DNA from: Callipepla californica brunnescens
Lineage: Eukaryota; Chordata; Aves; Galliformes; Odontophoridae
Length of the DNA stretch: 64,000 nucleotides
Assembly (NCBI GenBank): GCA_023055505.1
Contig: JALIRH010000038.1
Span: 5,774,327 to 5,838,326, forward strand
Direction: 5' to 3'
Shown here: positions 10,726-24,299 of the stretch, in pieces
Position numbering within the stretch: the first letter of the stretch is position 1
Layout of the letters: the number at the start of each line of letters is the position of its first letter
Program-made: the position numbers and the translations under genes
The notes under the pieces: generated by a model
Database searches by the model: none
What the model saw: the letters and a program-made list of their open reading frames with translations, nothing else
What the model was told of the DNA's origin: nothing

Positions 10726-13700
10726 TCCTAATGTAGCTGTAGGAGAAGGATACTTTAATTGCAGGGAAGAAAATTCAAGATGTTGTCTTTATCAGGCAAC
10801 CAGAAAGGTAAAGATCATACCTCCCTCATTGTCTTGTGTCACACCCACGAAGCTATGGCATGTAGAGTACAAGTACGACGTGGCTTGAAATTAAGGCATC
10901 TTTAGCAGAGTGTGATTTGTTACTCATCTCTTTAGATTTCCATTATTCTGTGCACAGACCAGGGGTTCCAGTCCATGACTCCATTCATATCGGTATTTTG
11001 CATTCATCCCTTTTGAAATGTTTTGGGATATCTGTGACAGCTGCGCAGTCTTGGCAAATATATCAGAAGATACAAAGAAGATAAATGCTTTGTTAGACCA
11101 GCAGCTGGAGGGCAATACACCCAGAGGCTTCTGATACAGGTCTAACTGACTATGTTTAAGCAGCTGAATTGCAACCCTGGTTAACAGTCAGCTGAACTGT
11201 TTTCTAGGCTTTTTTAACAATAGGCACTAAATTTCTCTTGACCACAGCATGAGCTAAAACTCAAAGCTCATATCTGGTTGCTCAGTTTTCAAGCAAATGC
11301 TTCCCAGTTTCTCTAAGCTAGGAAAGAAGAGTCCTGTGGAGATGGCTGAACTAACTCTGCACAGAATACAGTTCTAACAGAAAGGCTAAAATCCTAGGTT
11401 TAGATAGCCTGGGGGGCTACCCTATAGTACAGCCATCCCTCTTTCCTCTCCAACTCTCCTATTTATGCATTTATTCAAGGATCAAGGCAGTTTCTCTGGG
11501 CATAGGCAACATTTTGCTTGTGTACCTATTCAATGCCACCAATGTTTTCTCTCCTTCCCAAACACACATATCTCATTATTGTTCTTATCTGAATTTCATG
11601 CTTTTATTTTGTGTGTAATTTGCAACACTGAACTTGGAAACCACAAGAATTAACAAATGAAGCAATAATATATCTACATAATTTGTTTGTTCATCATGAA
11701 ATAGCATAATCCTTGAGTATTTATTATCATTATTAATATTGGAATGATGAGAGTATACAGATTTCGTCTGGGGTTGTAAACGTCTTTGTCAAGTTTCGGT
11801 CAAATGTTAACAGAAATATCCCAGGCTAAAAATTAAAATAAATTAAATTAAGGAATTTCTCTCTCAAAGAGACTCTTTGTAAAATGGATGCTTCTAATGA
11901 AGGAAACAAACAATTCAATATAGATGTAAAAATTAATGATAACTATCTGAAGCTATTTAAGCAGAGAATAATCATCAATAAAAGAAAGGATTAACAAATG
12001 CATTTCTTCACAAAAATATATTAACCACTTTTCACAGTCTGGAACCTTCATCAATCAATAATAGATAGTATTTACTCTCTCCTGCTGGGGAAGCTTCTTT
12101 ATATATTTAATGGAATACATTGAATGCAGGTTACTATAGTTACAGCAGAATTTCAGAATGAGTTTTGTTTTATCATAATTGCTGCATATTAGTATATAAA
12201 CAGCTGAACTCCATCTTCCACTGGTAGCACTAATTTGTGCCTAGAGACAATTCTCTCCTCAGAAAATCGAACAACAGCTTAAAATATGCTGTAAGTTTGT
12301 GGTCCTCCCCAGAGGGAATTGAAAGTTTCTGCAAGTCAAGCTGTTTGTTGTTTAGAGCCTGGGACTGCTGGGATTGGTAGCACAGAAAGGTGAAGCTGTA
12401 AAAATCCATCACCAGTAGTAAAGGGAAATTAAAATTGTTCCCTACTCCACCCAAGACATATTGAATTATAACCATATTACTTCTCATCACTACTGTTTCT
12501 GTGCTGGTCTGAACACTAATGAATTTGGCTGGGATTTTTACAGAATCCTAAGAGAGTTTGGAAACTAACAAGGAATACAACATAGGCTCTATAAAGTTCC
12601 CAGTTTTATCTTCATAGGCTCTTCTAAAATAGGAAACTATTGTTCCCAAGTTACAGAGGCTAGGAAAGAAGAACTCCATTGTCATGGATCCCTTATGCAA
12701 CCCCATAAAGATTAATACACATCAGATAACTGCTTTCTCCTTCAGATATATGAATTGTAAGAGTAATTTTTTCCAAGGAGAATTACAGGATTTTTAGAGT
12801 CTCACAGAAATACTGAGAGGCAGGAGATGATAGAATCACAGAAAATATGTGGGAGAAGTTGGAATCTAACACAGAAATTAAAAGACCTTAACTGCTAGCT
12901 CAGTGCTCCCTATGAGAAATTACTCACACAGGACTTCCATTGCATTCCCATATTGTTCCATGTTGAGAACTAAGACAAATGAAATTTCCTGTAAGACTTC
13001 TGTTGAAGTGCTTGAAAAGACAATATACCTGAAATTGTGGCTGTTATGATTCCCTGGGTAGAAGAAAAAATATTCCAAGAGTGGCCGAAGACTGACAGCC
13101 CGACAAGGTTTCTTCTGTTTCTTTAAAATGCCACAATACTGCAAGTGAAATGAAAAAGGAAAGACAGTGTGTCATATACAATATGGAAGAACAAAAAACT
13201 AATGTCAAGTCAAACATTGCCATCTCCAGCGTGACAGCAATTGCACAGATCAGTGGATTCCAGGAGATGGTAGACTTAAACATGCTACACTTTAATGACT
13301 ACAGTTTTGTAAATGAAGAGGACTCAAATGGCCCATCGCATAACTAAAGCACTGAAAATCTTAGTAATAAACTTAGTTATACATAACATTTATCTTACAG
13401 CCATAAAAGGAAAATATTTTCATTTACAGTATAAATGCCAAATTATGAAATTAAACTTAGTCTGGTAGCTTTTCAATTAAACTTAGAGACAACTTATTTT
13501 CATATCATGTTCATATCATGTTTGGGGGGGTCACTGTTAAGTCGATGAACTAAAGCTTCACACTTCATGGCTTTGTCCATGTTCCAGTCTAACAGTGGTA
13601 TATTTTCACTCTAGAGCTTTTATGGAGAAGAATGTCTAAGAAAATATCTACTTTTCTCTCAAACATGAATGTAATAAATGTTTATTTGTCAGTATTCTCT

Positions 13701-14604
13701 GATGTGTGAACATTCCCTCCTTGTTAAAAGAATAACATATTATGATATATCTGACTCTTCACAATGTAACAAATTTAAAAGAATACCATACAAAAAAAGC
13801 ATTACTCAAATAATTAAAAGTACTGAATATCTTCCCTCTAATCCAGCTCTGTCAAAAGATCATCTGCAAAGAGGAAAAAGGGCAACATTTGTCGTTTAAG
13901 TTTCTATTTTTACCTCATCCAGTTCTGGGACCATTTACTTTATGCTTAGATTTACAGATGGCAGCATAAGTGATTTTTGTCATGCACTGAAGAAGAAACA
14001 GGTGCTTGTGCCCACCCAGGGTGTCTGTTTATTGCTTTTGCTGCATCTTACAATATTTATTCATTTTTCTCCCATTATCCATTCTCATGTCTTTCATCTG
14101 GTAATGTAAGACACTAGCTGCAAAAGTGCATTGTGAGGCCAAATAGGATTTGTGTGTGATAGTGTACAAATGCACAGAAAAAGTGAGTCTTTCTCCCTAA
14201 ATCTTTTAGCCCAAATAGACAAGCTCTAGAAAAGGAAGGAAAGAAGATAAAAGGCAATGTCTGTTCAAGACAGCATTCAACAGAAAAACTACCAATGAGA
14301 ATGGAGACCAGTCTGTTGCACCCTGTATTGCTCTTATAGGCAATTTTATGGTGACTCTTTTCTTAGTGCTTTCGATAAATGCATTTTTTATCAGCTTTCT
14401 CCCTTTGCTCATGCCCATAAAAAGACCAGCTCAGCCCTTAATTCAATGCTGTAGTGCAAGACACAATGGGCTTCAGGGCATGAACTGAATTTGCAACATA
14501 TTACTCAGTAACTGCCATCTTTCTCTCTAAAAGCTTGGCCCTTTCTTTTGACACACAAATGAGCCATGGAGCATACAGAATATATCTAAGACTGTCTTAT
14601 ACAA
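10726..14604. other. Unannotated AT-rich interval
   Basis: No gene or sizeable repeat was recognised. A weak CR1-tail-like word pair at about 12832-12866 is too short to call. A short tandem duplication is listed separately at 13501. Confidence 0.5.
13501..13522 (+). repeat. 11-bp tandem duplication
   Basis: The unit catatcatgtt occurs twice head to tail and is followed by a run of seven G. It looks like a recent slippage or microduplication event. Confidence 0.8.
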
Positions 14605-14905
14605 ACAGAATGGTTTGGGTTGGAAGGGACCTTAAGAATGATTATTCCAATCGCTGTAGGAAGGGACAACTCCCGCTAGACCAGGTTGCTCAAAACCCCA
14701 TCCAGCCTGGCCTTGAACACCTGGAGGAGGCATCTACAACCTCTGTGGGCAACCTGTGCCATTGTCTCATCATCCTCACAGAGAAGAACTGCTTCTTAAT
14801 ATCTTGTCTAAATCTACCCACTTTCATTTTAAACCCAGCTTTCTCCAGTCCTGTTGCTACACGCCCTTATAAAAAGACCCTCTTGCCAATTGTTATGCAA
14901 GGAAT
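14605..14905 (-). mobile_element. CR1 LINE 3' UTR fragment, antisense
   Basis: Antisense CR1 landmarks are in the correct order: tttgggttggaagggacctt, then aaccccatccagcctggcct, tgaacacctggaggaggcat, a degenerate leading-to-coding segment and ccagtcctgttgctacacgc. It differs in detail from the copies at 4.8 and 29.5 kb, so it is another CR1 subfamily. Plus-strand open frames crossing it (about 14535-15005) are antisense CR1 plus flank and are not treated as genes. Confidence 0.92.
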
Positions 14906-17403
14906 TGCTGTCTCCCACCAACTTCATACTAAATCATGTCTCCCACTTACAGAACTTCATGTTTCTTCAGAACTGAGTTCCTGTTCCTTAGTACTTTTTT
15001 CATAACTAAGTACATTTGTTTTCTTCTTTAAATTTCTTAAATTCTGTGCATTTTAATGTGGACTGTCCCAATAACTTCTTTATTTCTCGACTCCTTCCTT
15101 CCTCAGCTAGGTACAAAGAATAAATTTAAAACATAAATGATGAAGAAATATACACTGGTAAGCAAAGAACCACAAGTGTGTCGAAAAGCCACTATTAAAA
15201 AGAAATAGAAGAGGTGAGGGTTATCCTTTAAGAAGCATTGAACCATTGACCTTAAGAGTTTTCTATTATAGTCCAGAGAGAAAACACTAAAGCACCTTAC
15301 CACGGGAGAGAAATGAGAAATGTTGAGGACTATTGACCACCAAATTCTTGTGGTGTCTCAGCAAAATGTTACTAAGAACAGGTGTTCCTGTAATTGTGAT
15401 ACACTGGGGAAGTTTACAGTATTCAGTACCCCCCCAAGACATACTAATACCTTTCTAGCATCTCAAGAAATTGTGTGTTGGATTGTCAGTGAACACAGGA
15501 TAGAACTTCTCTCAAGCATGGTTGATGATATTTGTAATTCAGCATGTGTTTCTTGTGTAGCTGGCTTTTCCAGAAATAAGGGTGACTTTTTGGACCAAAT
15601 CCTAAAAGATTGTACATTATTGCAAGAGAACTTTATTATATCAAAATGCTTGAAGGTACTGTCTCAGACCCTTAACCTTCCTATTCTCAAAGTGATGGGA
15701 AGAAGTTTTATTTTTGAAGCAAAACCTCAGCTACTAAAGAGATCAACTCAAAGGGCAGGAAATCCCCCATAGGATGTGCAGTTTTAAGGCTCTAGGCCCA
15801 TACATAGTGAGAACAGCTGTGAAGTAATCTTTCCCACTGTTTTAAATCCAGATGCTATTATTATAGCACAAACATAATATGGTCAATTTGCAATTTCAAT
15901 TAACAATAAAACATAACTATTTAATAAAAATGGAAAACAGATTATAAAAATAAAATAAAAGGCTCATGGTTAACAAATTTGCTCGAATTAAATGGAGGAG
16001 CAATTTAAAAAAAAAAAAAAGAAAGAAAAAAGAGAATATTTGGAAAGAATAGAACACAGAAATGACCAGAATGCATTCTCCCAATGTTACATAAGAGTTT
16101 TTACACAGTTAAAGTTAGTATTTCTTCTCTGAAACTGACAAATTCTGCAAACAGTAACAAATAGACAGAAAATAAGAAATGTTTGGTAATTTGGTGAAAG
16201 ATGATGGCAATTGATACAGCTAGGTATCTTTAAGTGTGCAATACTGTGGAAATGCATGAATCACTGAATGAGATAGGATCTTTTCATATGTTTAGAAGAC
16301 AATTTCATTAAATGAGGAGGAAAAGAAGATGGGTGTTTTCTTTCACAGTGTCAACTAAGGAGGTTTGTTTTGTACTTCAAGTGAAGCAGGTACTTGAAAC
16401 CCTGACAACCTGAAGTGGAAATGAACTGTAAATAGGCAAGAAACACAGAAAGGTCACAACTTCTGACCTTCATGATTATCCAGGGATATTTTACAAGTTG
16501 CAAACCTTTTCTTTCAGAGAAATGATTCAGTATAGAATTGAATTCAGTATGTCACTTCACACTAGGGCTGGGCAAGCAATACTTGGGAAATATTCTAGCT
16601 TCCAAATTAGACACTTTTTTGGTTGTCAGATAACTAGCAAAAATATTATGATTTACATAAGTGTGTACATTTTCTTTAAATGATTTAGGCTCTTCATTCA
16701 AACATTTTCAATCTACTTGCCAGTTGCAAACTTTTCGTTTATGTTCTTGACTATTCAAACATGCATTATTTGTTGTCAAAGGATGTGATTGGCCATCACT
16801 GTTTCATTGTGGCTTTACTCCCCAGTTACCTGAAGCTTTCAGTATCAGACAATTCAGTGGGAGAATAGCTGAAGCAAATGGCAAATATTCATGTTCTTAA
16901 GCAAGAGTCTTTGGTTTTGTAAGTTTTTGGTTAAATGAACAGAGAAGAACAAACTTAAATGCTGGCCAAATGGTCAGAGAACACATGAAAACATCTCTGG
17001 GGGGAACTGTGGGTTTAACATGTCCTTTTAGCCCAGAGGACCACATGAAACCCACATCGTCATGGACCTACAGCCCCTCATCTTAATGTATAAACCGAGT
17101 GAAGGTATTTTGCTGCTAACCATATCTCCCCCCCAGGGAGTGAACACAGCTGAATTGAGAAGCAATTCAGGACTAGACAGAATGCCTGTCAGTTTCTTTC
17201 CCATTTTCCAAGCTCAGTTTCAGACAAATAGTACCATCATGGTATAGCAAGGACTCAACGGCAACACTTCAAGGCTCAGAAGAGGAGAGAAGCAGAACTG
17301 ACAGTAAGACCCTTAATCAGGGTGCATGAGCAAGCAATGATTTAGTTTACTCTTGTAGAATTGTGCTGAGACAAATAAATCTTTCCATAAAGCTACAGGA
17401 GAC
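14906..17403. other. Unannotated interval with one long chance-level frame
   Basis: The plus strand holds a 150-codon open frame at 15320-15772 (cysteine-containing, no signal peptide, no family recognised). The number of such frames expected by chance in 64 kb of this composition is near one, so it is not called a gene. A 14-A run lies at 16007-16020. Confidence 0.5.
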
Positions 17404-17431
17404 AATAAAATAAAATAAAATAAAAATAAAA
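17404..17431 (+). repeat. (AAAAT)n microsatellite
   Basis: About five units of the pentamer AAAAT with one extra A, followed shortly by a T-rich stretch near 17443-17458. It has the same motif as the larger array at 27359-27420. Confidence 0.85.
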
Positions 17432-20400
17432 CAATTGACTTCTTTTTTTTATTTTTTGATCCCATAAGTTTAGATAAACCAAACCAATATCAGGAGCTGT
17501 GATTTTGCCCCTCTGGTTCATACACAATTATTAAAGAACCCACAAATGGACTCAGTCTTTCTGTGTAACTCTGAAAACCAAAGATCCTCAAAACTTGTTC
17601 ATTTTTCTCTACCCTAGGCTTCATTTGGTGTACCCCATCCTGAAATATCCCATCCCCCATCTAGGTCAGGAGAAGGGATATAACCTGAGCCTATAGCTGG
17701 GGAGAGATGTGCATGGGTGGACCTCAGTTCTAGCCATGACCCTCGGAAGAGCTGGGTAGTCATCTCTAATCAAACACAATCTGCAAGCCAAAAAGAAGCC
17801 AAGCTAGCTGACACATGCCTCATGTTCAGAACAGAGGTCATGGGAGTTGAATATACATGCTATGCCACTCCCTGCAACCTCCAGTTCATAGTCTTCTAAG
17901 ATACAGAAGTAGGTAGTGGAAATGAATTTATTTTAGGAATCCCAGTTTTCCTAGTTTTCCCTCAAACCTATCCATCAATTTCAACCTCAACTACAAAAAT
18001 TTTACATACAGGCAATGCCTAGGACAATGAATGTAAATGCTGTAAAATCCCATGCCCAGGACTATTCACAGAATTGTTCAGCTTCTTATTACTAGATAAG
18101 ACTTTTAAAGACAAAGTAATAACTCTGTTTGTCTGGGCTAGTAGAGCTTTTCTTCCTGTTCTGTGCTCTTTGTGAAGGATACTTGAGTAGATGGGAACAA
18201 GGAAAACGCTTAAATTTCAATGGTGGCAATTTAAGCTGAGAAAATTTGAAATATACAGTGATGTTATAATACTATAATTACTCTAGGATTTTGCCCTGTG
18301 TTTAATAATAATTGACTGCAGCGTCATTAAATTGAAGACTTTCAGATATGCCAAGTTTTTTATTACGAGAAAACCTGGCCACAAAATTCTTTAAGACCAT
18401 TTTTTTTCAATTGATGTTAATTGATGCACCTCCACTGAAGTCGTTGCATGGAAATATGACATTTGTGCTCAAAAGACACAAAATGTTCAGCAATTAGATA
18501 AGCAGGCAGTTCTCTAGAAATATTAGATATTACAACAAACTGATTAAATTTTGTACAAAGGATTTGAAGTTATTTAAACTGACACTCTTAAAAGAACAGA
18601 TAGCTAAATATAGTTCCTATATGGAATACTTTTCCAACCTATTTAGATCTGTTGCAGAAGTACAAGTCAACAACGTGTTGTCACACATCTAAATACAAGT
18701 AATTCAGGGCTGATCATTCTGAGAACAAATCTAGTCTTCTTTCTAGAGCCACCTATGGCTTCCCTCCATACAGCGACATCCAGGTGACCACTGCATGTTG
18801 CTGTATCTTTCTTCTTTTGGTAACATTCCTAATTGTGTTAAAATATAATAGTTCAATCACTAGAATTTGTCCAGTTTTATCGATACAGTATCAGCTATAT
18901 ATATGATTTTGTTTTTATCATATTGCATTTTTATACCAAAAAGCAAAATTCTACCAATTCACCAGTCATTATACCAGAGGTTATCCTAACTTAGACATAT
19001 TCCTGTATTTAATATCAGAGGCAGAGCAGAGATGTGGTAGTGAATGCTGAATTTTCATGGAATTACCCTGTAACTCATACCTCAGTCTCCATGGCTTTCT
19101 TCTAAGGTCAGACAAGATCCACCCAATACACCTTCCAGACTGTAGCGTTATCTTTGAATTTCTGCCTTACTGCCAACTGACATTCTAAATGAATTTCTTT
19201 GTGGATGCAGGCAGACTTCACCAACAAATAAGAATCAGAATATTCAGAAGAACTGGGAGAAGGGAAAAAAAATAGAAATAGAAAAAGAGAGAGAGACAGA
19301 AATAGAAATGTTAAGTCTGAGAAAAAACTTACAGATTTAATGGGAAAAATCTTCACTGTTATTTGTTCATTACCCGCTACAAAGTGTCAGCAAAAGAATT
19401 AATTTGGTTTTCCATTTATGTTCATATCCAGATAAACTTCCTGTTAGTTCATAATAACAAGTCAATTCCAATCAAAACTTTGATTCCATTAACATTTCCT
19501 TTCTTGCACTCTCAGTGTGAGAAGGCACTTCATTATGCAGTCTTTCCTTTAGCAGAAGTTGCATTAGGAGTTTCCTCCTCTACTCACACCTCTGTTACCC
19601 TGAAACCTTGTGATGAAGCTATGGATCTATCTGGGTCATTTTTTATTTAATATGAGTCTTTAGACCTCTCCACCTCTACAAAATTTGCTTGAAACTAGCC
19701 AATAGGTCTAAATGATATTGAAAGGAGTCTGACCAACCGGTGGAAACACGAATGTTGGATTGAAAAACATTCGATTTCTTTCTTCTACTCTTTGTTCTTC
19801 TACTATCTTAAAACTTAGAGATATTTATTTCAAGTGTACAGGATGATTACTCTACAGATGGGCTCTTACTGCAAGAATTAAGTTAGACTTTCACAAATTC
19901 AAACATCAGAGTCTATATTTTAATTTTAAATATTTCTATTTGGTCAAAATTTGTTTTGCACCTAATTTTAATGTAAGAGATGCCATACTGAGCGATAGTC
20001 AATGCCTATCTTCAATGCAAGCTCCAAAACTTGTTCATTCTGCTATTTGTAAACAAAGGCCATTTGTTTTACTAGCATACATTTTTGTATGGTTTAAATG
20101 CCACACTAGCAATGTAGTTCACAGTTGGTCTGTATGTACCATCTGGGTTTTGTATAGAAAAAGAGGCACCTAGTCTTAATTTTGGAAGCTCTTGAGGGAG
20201 GATCTATTATGTGCAGTGTTGGTTTAGTCTGCTTCATATTTGGAAGGTAATAACTCAGTAGTATTTCTAGGACTTGGCAGTTGGTATGCCATCTGGGGTG
20301 GTAAAGACTGCATATGGGAGATGATATTGTCCCAAATATTTTATTTTTCTACCACACTTTCCATTAAAGGAAACTTTTACTTAAGGAAGCAAAATTCATT

Positions 20401-21204
20401 GCAAATGTTTTATGCTGCCACAGAGGTGAAAGGCAAATAAGTACATATATATAGTATGTATTTACTGATGCAATATTTTTCCCTCATGATACATTTATAA
20501 TATGGCAAGTAAATGTTTCTTATTACCTTAAAATCATGTTTCTCATCTCCCTGAAGTTGCTCTTCTTTACATATTTCTGCATCACACAGAATTCCTCTCC
20601 ATCCTTGGGATTTGTACTCTACTGATATTTGGAGACTACCAGGCACCTTTAGATTTATTAGTCAAGTGTACATGGAGATTTATATTACCAGATAGTCAAG
20701 GCTTTTCATATAATTGCTAAATTTGAGGTATTTTGGAACACGTACAGATTCATAGATTTTTACCTAGCCTACTATAATTTATCCAGTTTTTGATATTTCT
20801 TCATTTAAAAAAAAAAAACATCTGGTCATTTGGCTTTCACTTCAGTGTCTTACAGTTATTTTCATTAATTCTAGGAACACTCTGATCCTTTGAGTGTCAG
20901 AGCTGTAGAAACCCTGTCAGTCTCTATGCTCAGAATTAATCTAGTCTTCTGATATATCACCTTATTCCATGAGGCAATAATTCTACATATGCACCTCTAA
21001 TTACACTTGCACTTTTGTTACTCTTCCAAGTTATGTCCATTATCTGCCATAATTATATTTTATTCTCTCTCTTTTTCCAGATTATTAAATACTTGTTTAA
21101 TATTCATTTCAAATTATACCAGAGATGTCTTCCACTTATTTATTTATTATTTTATTACATCCATCTCTGACATACTGTATTATTCCTTCCCCGTATGGAC
21201 ATTG
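17432..21204. other. Unannotated AT-rich interval
   Basis: No gene was recognised. A purine-rich stretch lies at about 19256-19310 (gaaata, gagaga words), with 12 A at 20807-20818. The stretch immediately before 21205 may continue the decayed CR1 described next, but the similarity is too weak to draw a boundary. Confidence 0.5.
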
Positions 21205-21690
21205 AAAGCCCCTCCCAGTTTATGTCACGAGTAAATTTTTTAATGAGCTGACTTATTCTGCTTTCCAAATCAGGAATGAAGAAGTTAAACAAGTCTTGAT
21301 TTAGTGCCAGCATCATAGCAAATAACTATGTATATCTCTTCAACTCAATCCATCAGTATAGCCTTTGAGCTCATCTTCAATCCATGTGACAGTTCTCCTA
21401 TTTGCCAATTTGAATTAATTGTATGAGATTTCATGGTCACTATATCAAATTCTCTGCTGAAGTCAAACTATATTAGGTTTGCCATTTTCCTTTCATTTAC
21501 TTATTTGGTAATGCTATCAGAAAAGGCAATCACATTTGTCTGATAAGATTTATTTTCATAATCCATGCTGCTTATTACTCATTGTTCTGTTATTCTCTAT
21601 GGGCCATGATGTCCCTACAAGGGACAGTCCTTCCGCACGGTGACTGATTTGACAGCTTGCCCCCTCTGAAGACAAATTATTGAGCAGCAT
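21205..21690 (-). mobile_element. Ancient CR1/L3-like LINE fragment, RT core, antisense
   Basis: This is a heavily decayed LINE fragment visible only through order-conserved words. On the minus strand about 21467-21442 reads FDFSREFDIV, matching the conserved LDFSKAFDxV block of CR1-clade reverse transcriptase. At the 3' end of the sense reading, about 21233-21205 corresponds to the FADDTKLG catalytic block (plus strand cccagtttatgtcacgagta). On the N-terminal side, plus-strand aatccatgctgcttattac near 21560 fits the complement of the QHGF region. So roughly the stretch from QHGF to FADD of the RT palm is represented. Stops and frameshifts are numerous. It is far more diverged than the other CR1 copies and probably predates birds. 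Boundaries are approximate. Confidence 0.72.
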
Positions 21691-24299
21691 TTTATTCTTG
21701 GGGCCAGTAAACTGAAGATCTTATCCAGCACTCATCAGTAAGATTCTCTTCTCCTAATCTCTGTGAACTTCAGATTAGACCATTGTACAAAAGATTAGCT
21801 TGCTTCTCCTATATATTATGTATCGCACTGTGATTTTCCTTGAGGGTTGGAAAAAAATAGCAAAACTTGAATTGAGAGACAAGGCACAATATGTCCCTTC
21901 TGTGGGTTAAACAAGAATGTGAGTCACTTCTAGCTAACAGACGCCTAGCATTTTGAAAGGTTCATTGCACAGGAAATACGATTCTAACTGTTGCATATAC
22001 TGTAGGTTGTTCATGACCATTGATGTTGCAGTCAACTCAGTTTTAGCTGACATAAGAGAGATTAAACAAGAGACCTCCAACATAGAAATAGATTAAACAA
22101 GATACTTTATAGAACCAAACTCCCTAGCTAGAACTGTTAACATGATCACATCTCCTGCATTTTGTTTTTCAGGAGACAGCATCTTTATAGAGAGTTGTCT
22201 TCACTGCGTGTTACTTTGGCAATGCTATTACTACCTTATTTCTAAGGCAACAGAAGATCAGTAAATCATGACTAATCTCCCAGTAAGATTGAAAGACTTT
22301 TGTAAAAAAAGCAGAATGACTTCTGGTCTGACTAGATGCGGCATGTATGTAGTTTGGGTCAGTTCTGCTGAAATCCAGTTTCCACATTGGGTCAGGACAG
22401 CAGCCACCTAATTAATACCTGTCAGTTCTACAGTTTCCTAATACATATTTCTCCCTGGACTGCCATACCTCTATCCCTGCTCTGCACCCTTCAGCTACTG
22501 TCCTTCGCAGATACGTATCTTTTTCCCCCAAGTCTGCATTTCTCTCTATCTTCATTTTTTCCCCGTCAGGTGAGAGAGATACAAAAGGAAGCAGATTTTC
22601 TAGGAACAGACTTACCCAGCTTCAGAGATCTGAAGAATAGGCAATGAAGCCCAAATTTTAACCTTAGGCTCTTTTATTGCCAGAAGCTCTTCTGCCTTCT
22701 ACTGGACAATGTGATCTATCCCAGTGACCTATTCTGCAATATAATACTGTCTGTCAGTATATCCAAAAGATTATTTCTTTCTATTCTACTATAGTGATGA
22801 CAGAGGAACTTAGAACCATGAACTACATTTTAGATGCCAAAGTTATGGTACATGAATCCTACACAGTGTCTCATAAAGGCACATAAAAATAATGTCATAA
22901 AGCAAGCTGATAAAGGTCTTTGTGTCCCAGAAGAGCAACTCCTAATAAATGATCTCAGCTGAGTGTAAGTCTCAAATGACAACATTTACCAGCTGCACAA
23001 ATTCTGTGGATATGTCATTAAGGGATGATGTTATAAGACAATCTACATTGTGGTATAAATAGTCCTACCTTTATTAACTCCACTAGGAACCTATTGATTA
23101 ATACTTGCTGAGAAACATTTGAATGATTCAAATGTTGTAATGTTCTTCTATTAATAGCATTTTTCCTAGTGTTGGAACACACCTGTTCCTCTCCTGTTTT
23201 TGTTGATACAGCTGTAGACATCAAATCAATTCCATGATTTACGTAAAAATTCCATTAAATAATCACTTCCTTAATTTTTTAGTAACATATAAATTTGTGG
23301 GTTTTTTTTTCTCTCTAAAGCTTAAATGCATACAATGGAAAATTTATTTGTCCAAAATTTATCCTAAAAGTGAGTGTGTGGAACAAAACTTCTTTCCCTT
23401 TCTTTCTCTGTCACTTTCCCTGTTTTTCTCTCTCTCAAAAAAGGACTTACTGTATCTGTCTAGCATTAGCTCTGAAAATGTATGGGCCAATCTAAAATAT
23501 ATTGCCCTTTCCCCCGAAACAACAATTGACACAATGTAGTCCAGTTCTACTTACATAAAACTGAGAGGTTTGTAGTGATCCATGACCTTGTAAGACTCAT
23601 TATTAGATAGATACCAATTTGTCATGCTGCGCCTAGCTATCAGCTTTTCTAGTCACTCACTTCATGCTTCTAGTAGCAAATTATATTTGACTTTCAATTT
23701 AAAATCCAGGGTACTTTAATGTAAAACCTCAGTATAATAATGGTGATGAAGCAGCAGGGCATGCAATTTGGCAGAATGGATTTTTCTAGCTTATTGTGTC
23801 AGATTCCCTTCCTCCAACCTCCAAAAGGAAAGAAGAAAGGAATGAATGAAGAAATGAATGAAGGAACATCACTGACTTGAAATCCTGGTGGAAGCTAGGA
23901 AGATGGCAGGCACATCACCAGATTGTCATTTAAAAATGGAGGCTCTGTTTACCTAACCAAAGCCAATAGAGGTGTTTGGGTTTTTTTATTTATCTCAGTG
24001 ACCAAAAGATAAGATATGCTAGGGGCATCATGATAAGCTATAAATTAATGAATGGAAATTTCATTGCTTTTTAATGAAAAACATCATACTTCTTTTGCTG
24101 AGGTACTGAACTTATTATATACTGCACAGTCCCTGTCAGGCAAAAATAATGCCCATTTCCTTTGTCTGAATGCCAAGCACTTACTATTAACAGTTATAGA
24201 TGTGCACATCCTGATACAATGGATGTAAGTTTGTAGAATTTTGTGTAAGGATTTGGTTTTGAAAAAGTCTTACATGGGATGCAGGTAATGTTCACCACA
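21691..24299. other. Unannotated AT-rich interval
   Basis: No gene was recognised. Pyrimidine-rich DNA lies at 23390-23440, and a short imperfect (GAAT)n/purine patch at about 23823-23866. The frames present are short and unrelated to known families. Confidence 0.5.

Noticed and set aside
9736..10731. Cluster of frames of 66-132 codons on both strands
   Set aside because: They lie within the antisense CR1 blocks and translate CR1 UTR or the wrong strand of ORF2.
12832..12866. Short CR1-tail-like words (atagaatcacagaa, gaagttggaatc)
   Set aside because: Too short and too diverged, with none of the expected sequence following.
14535..15005. 156-codon plus-strand frame
   Set aside because: Its middle is antisense CR1 3' UTR (14605-14905); the ends are flanking DNA with no family resemblance.
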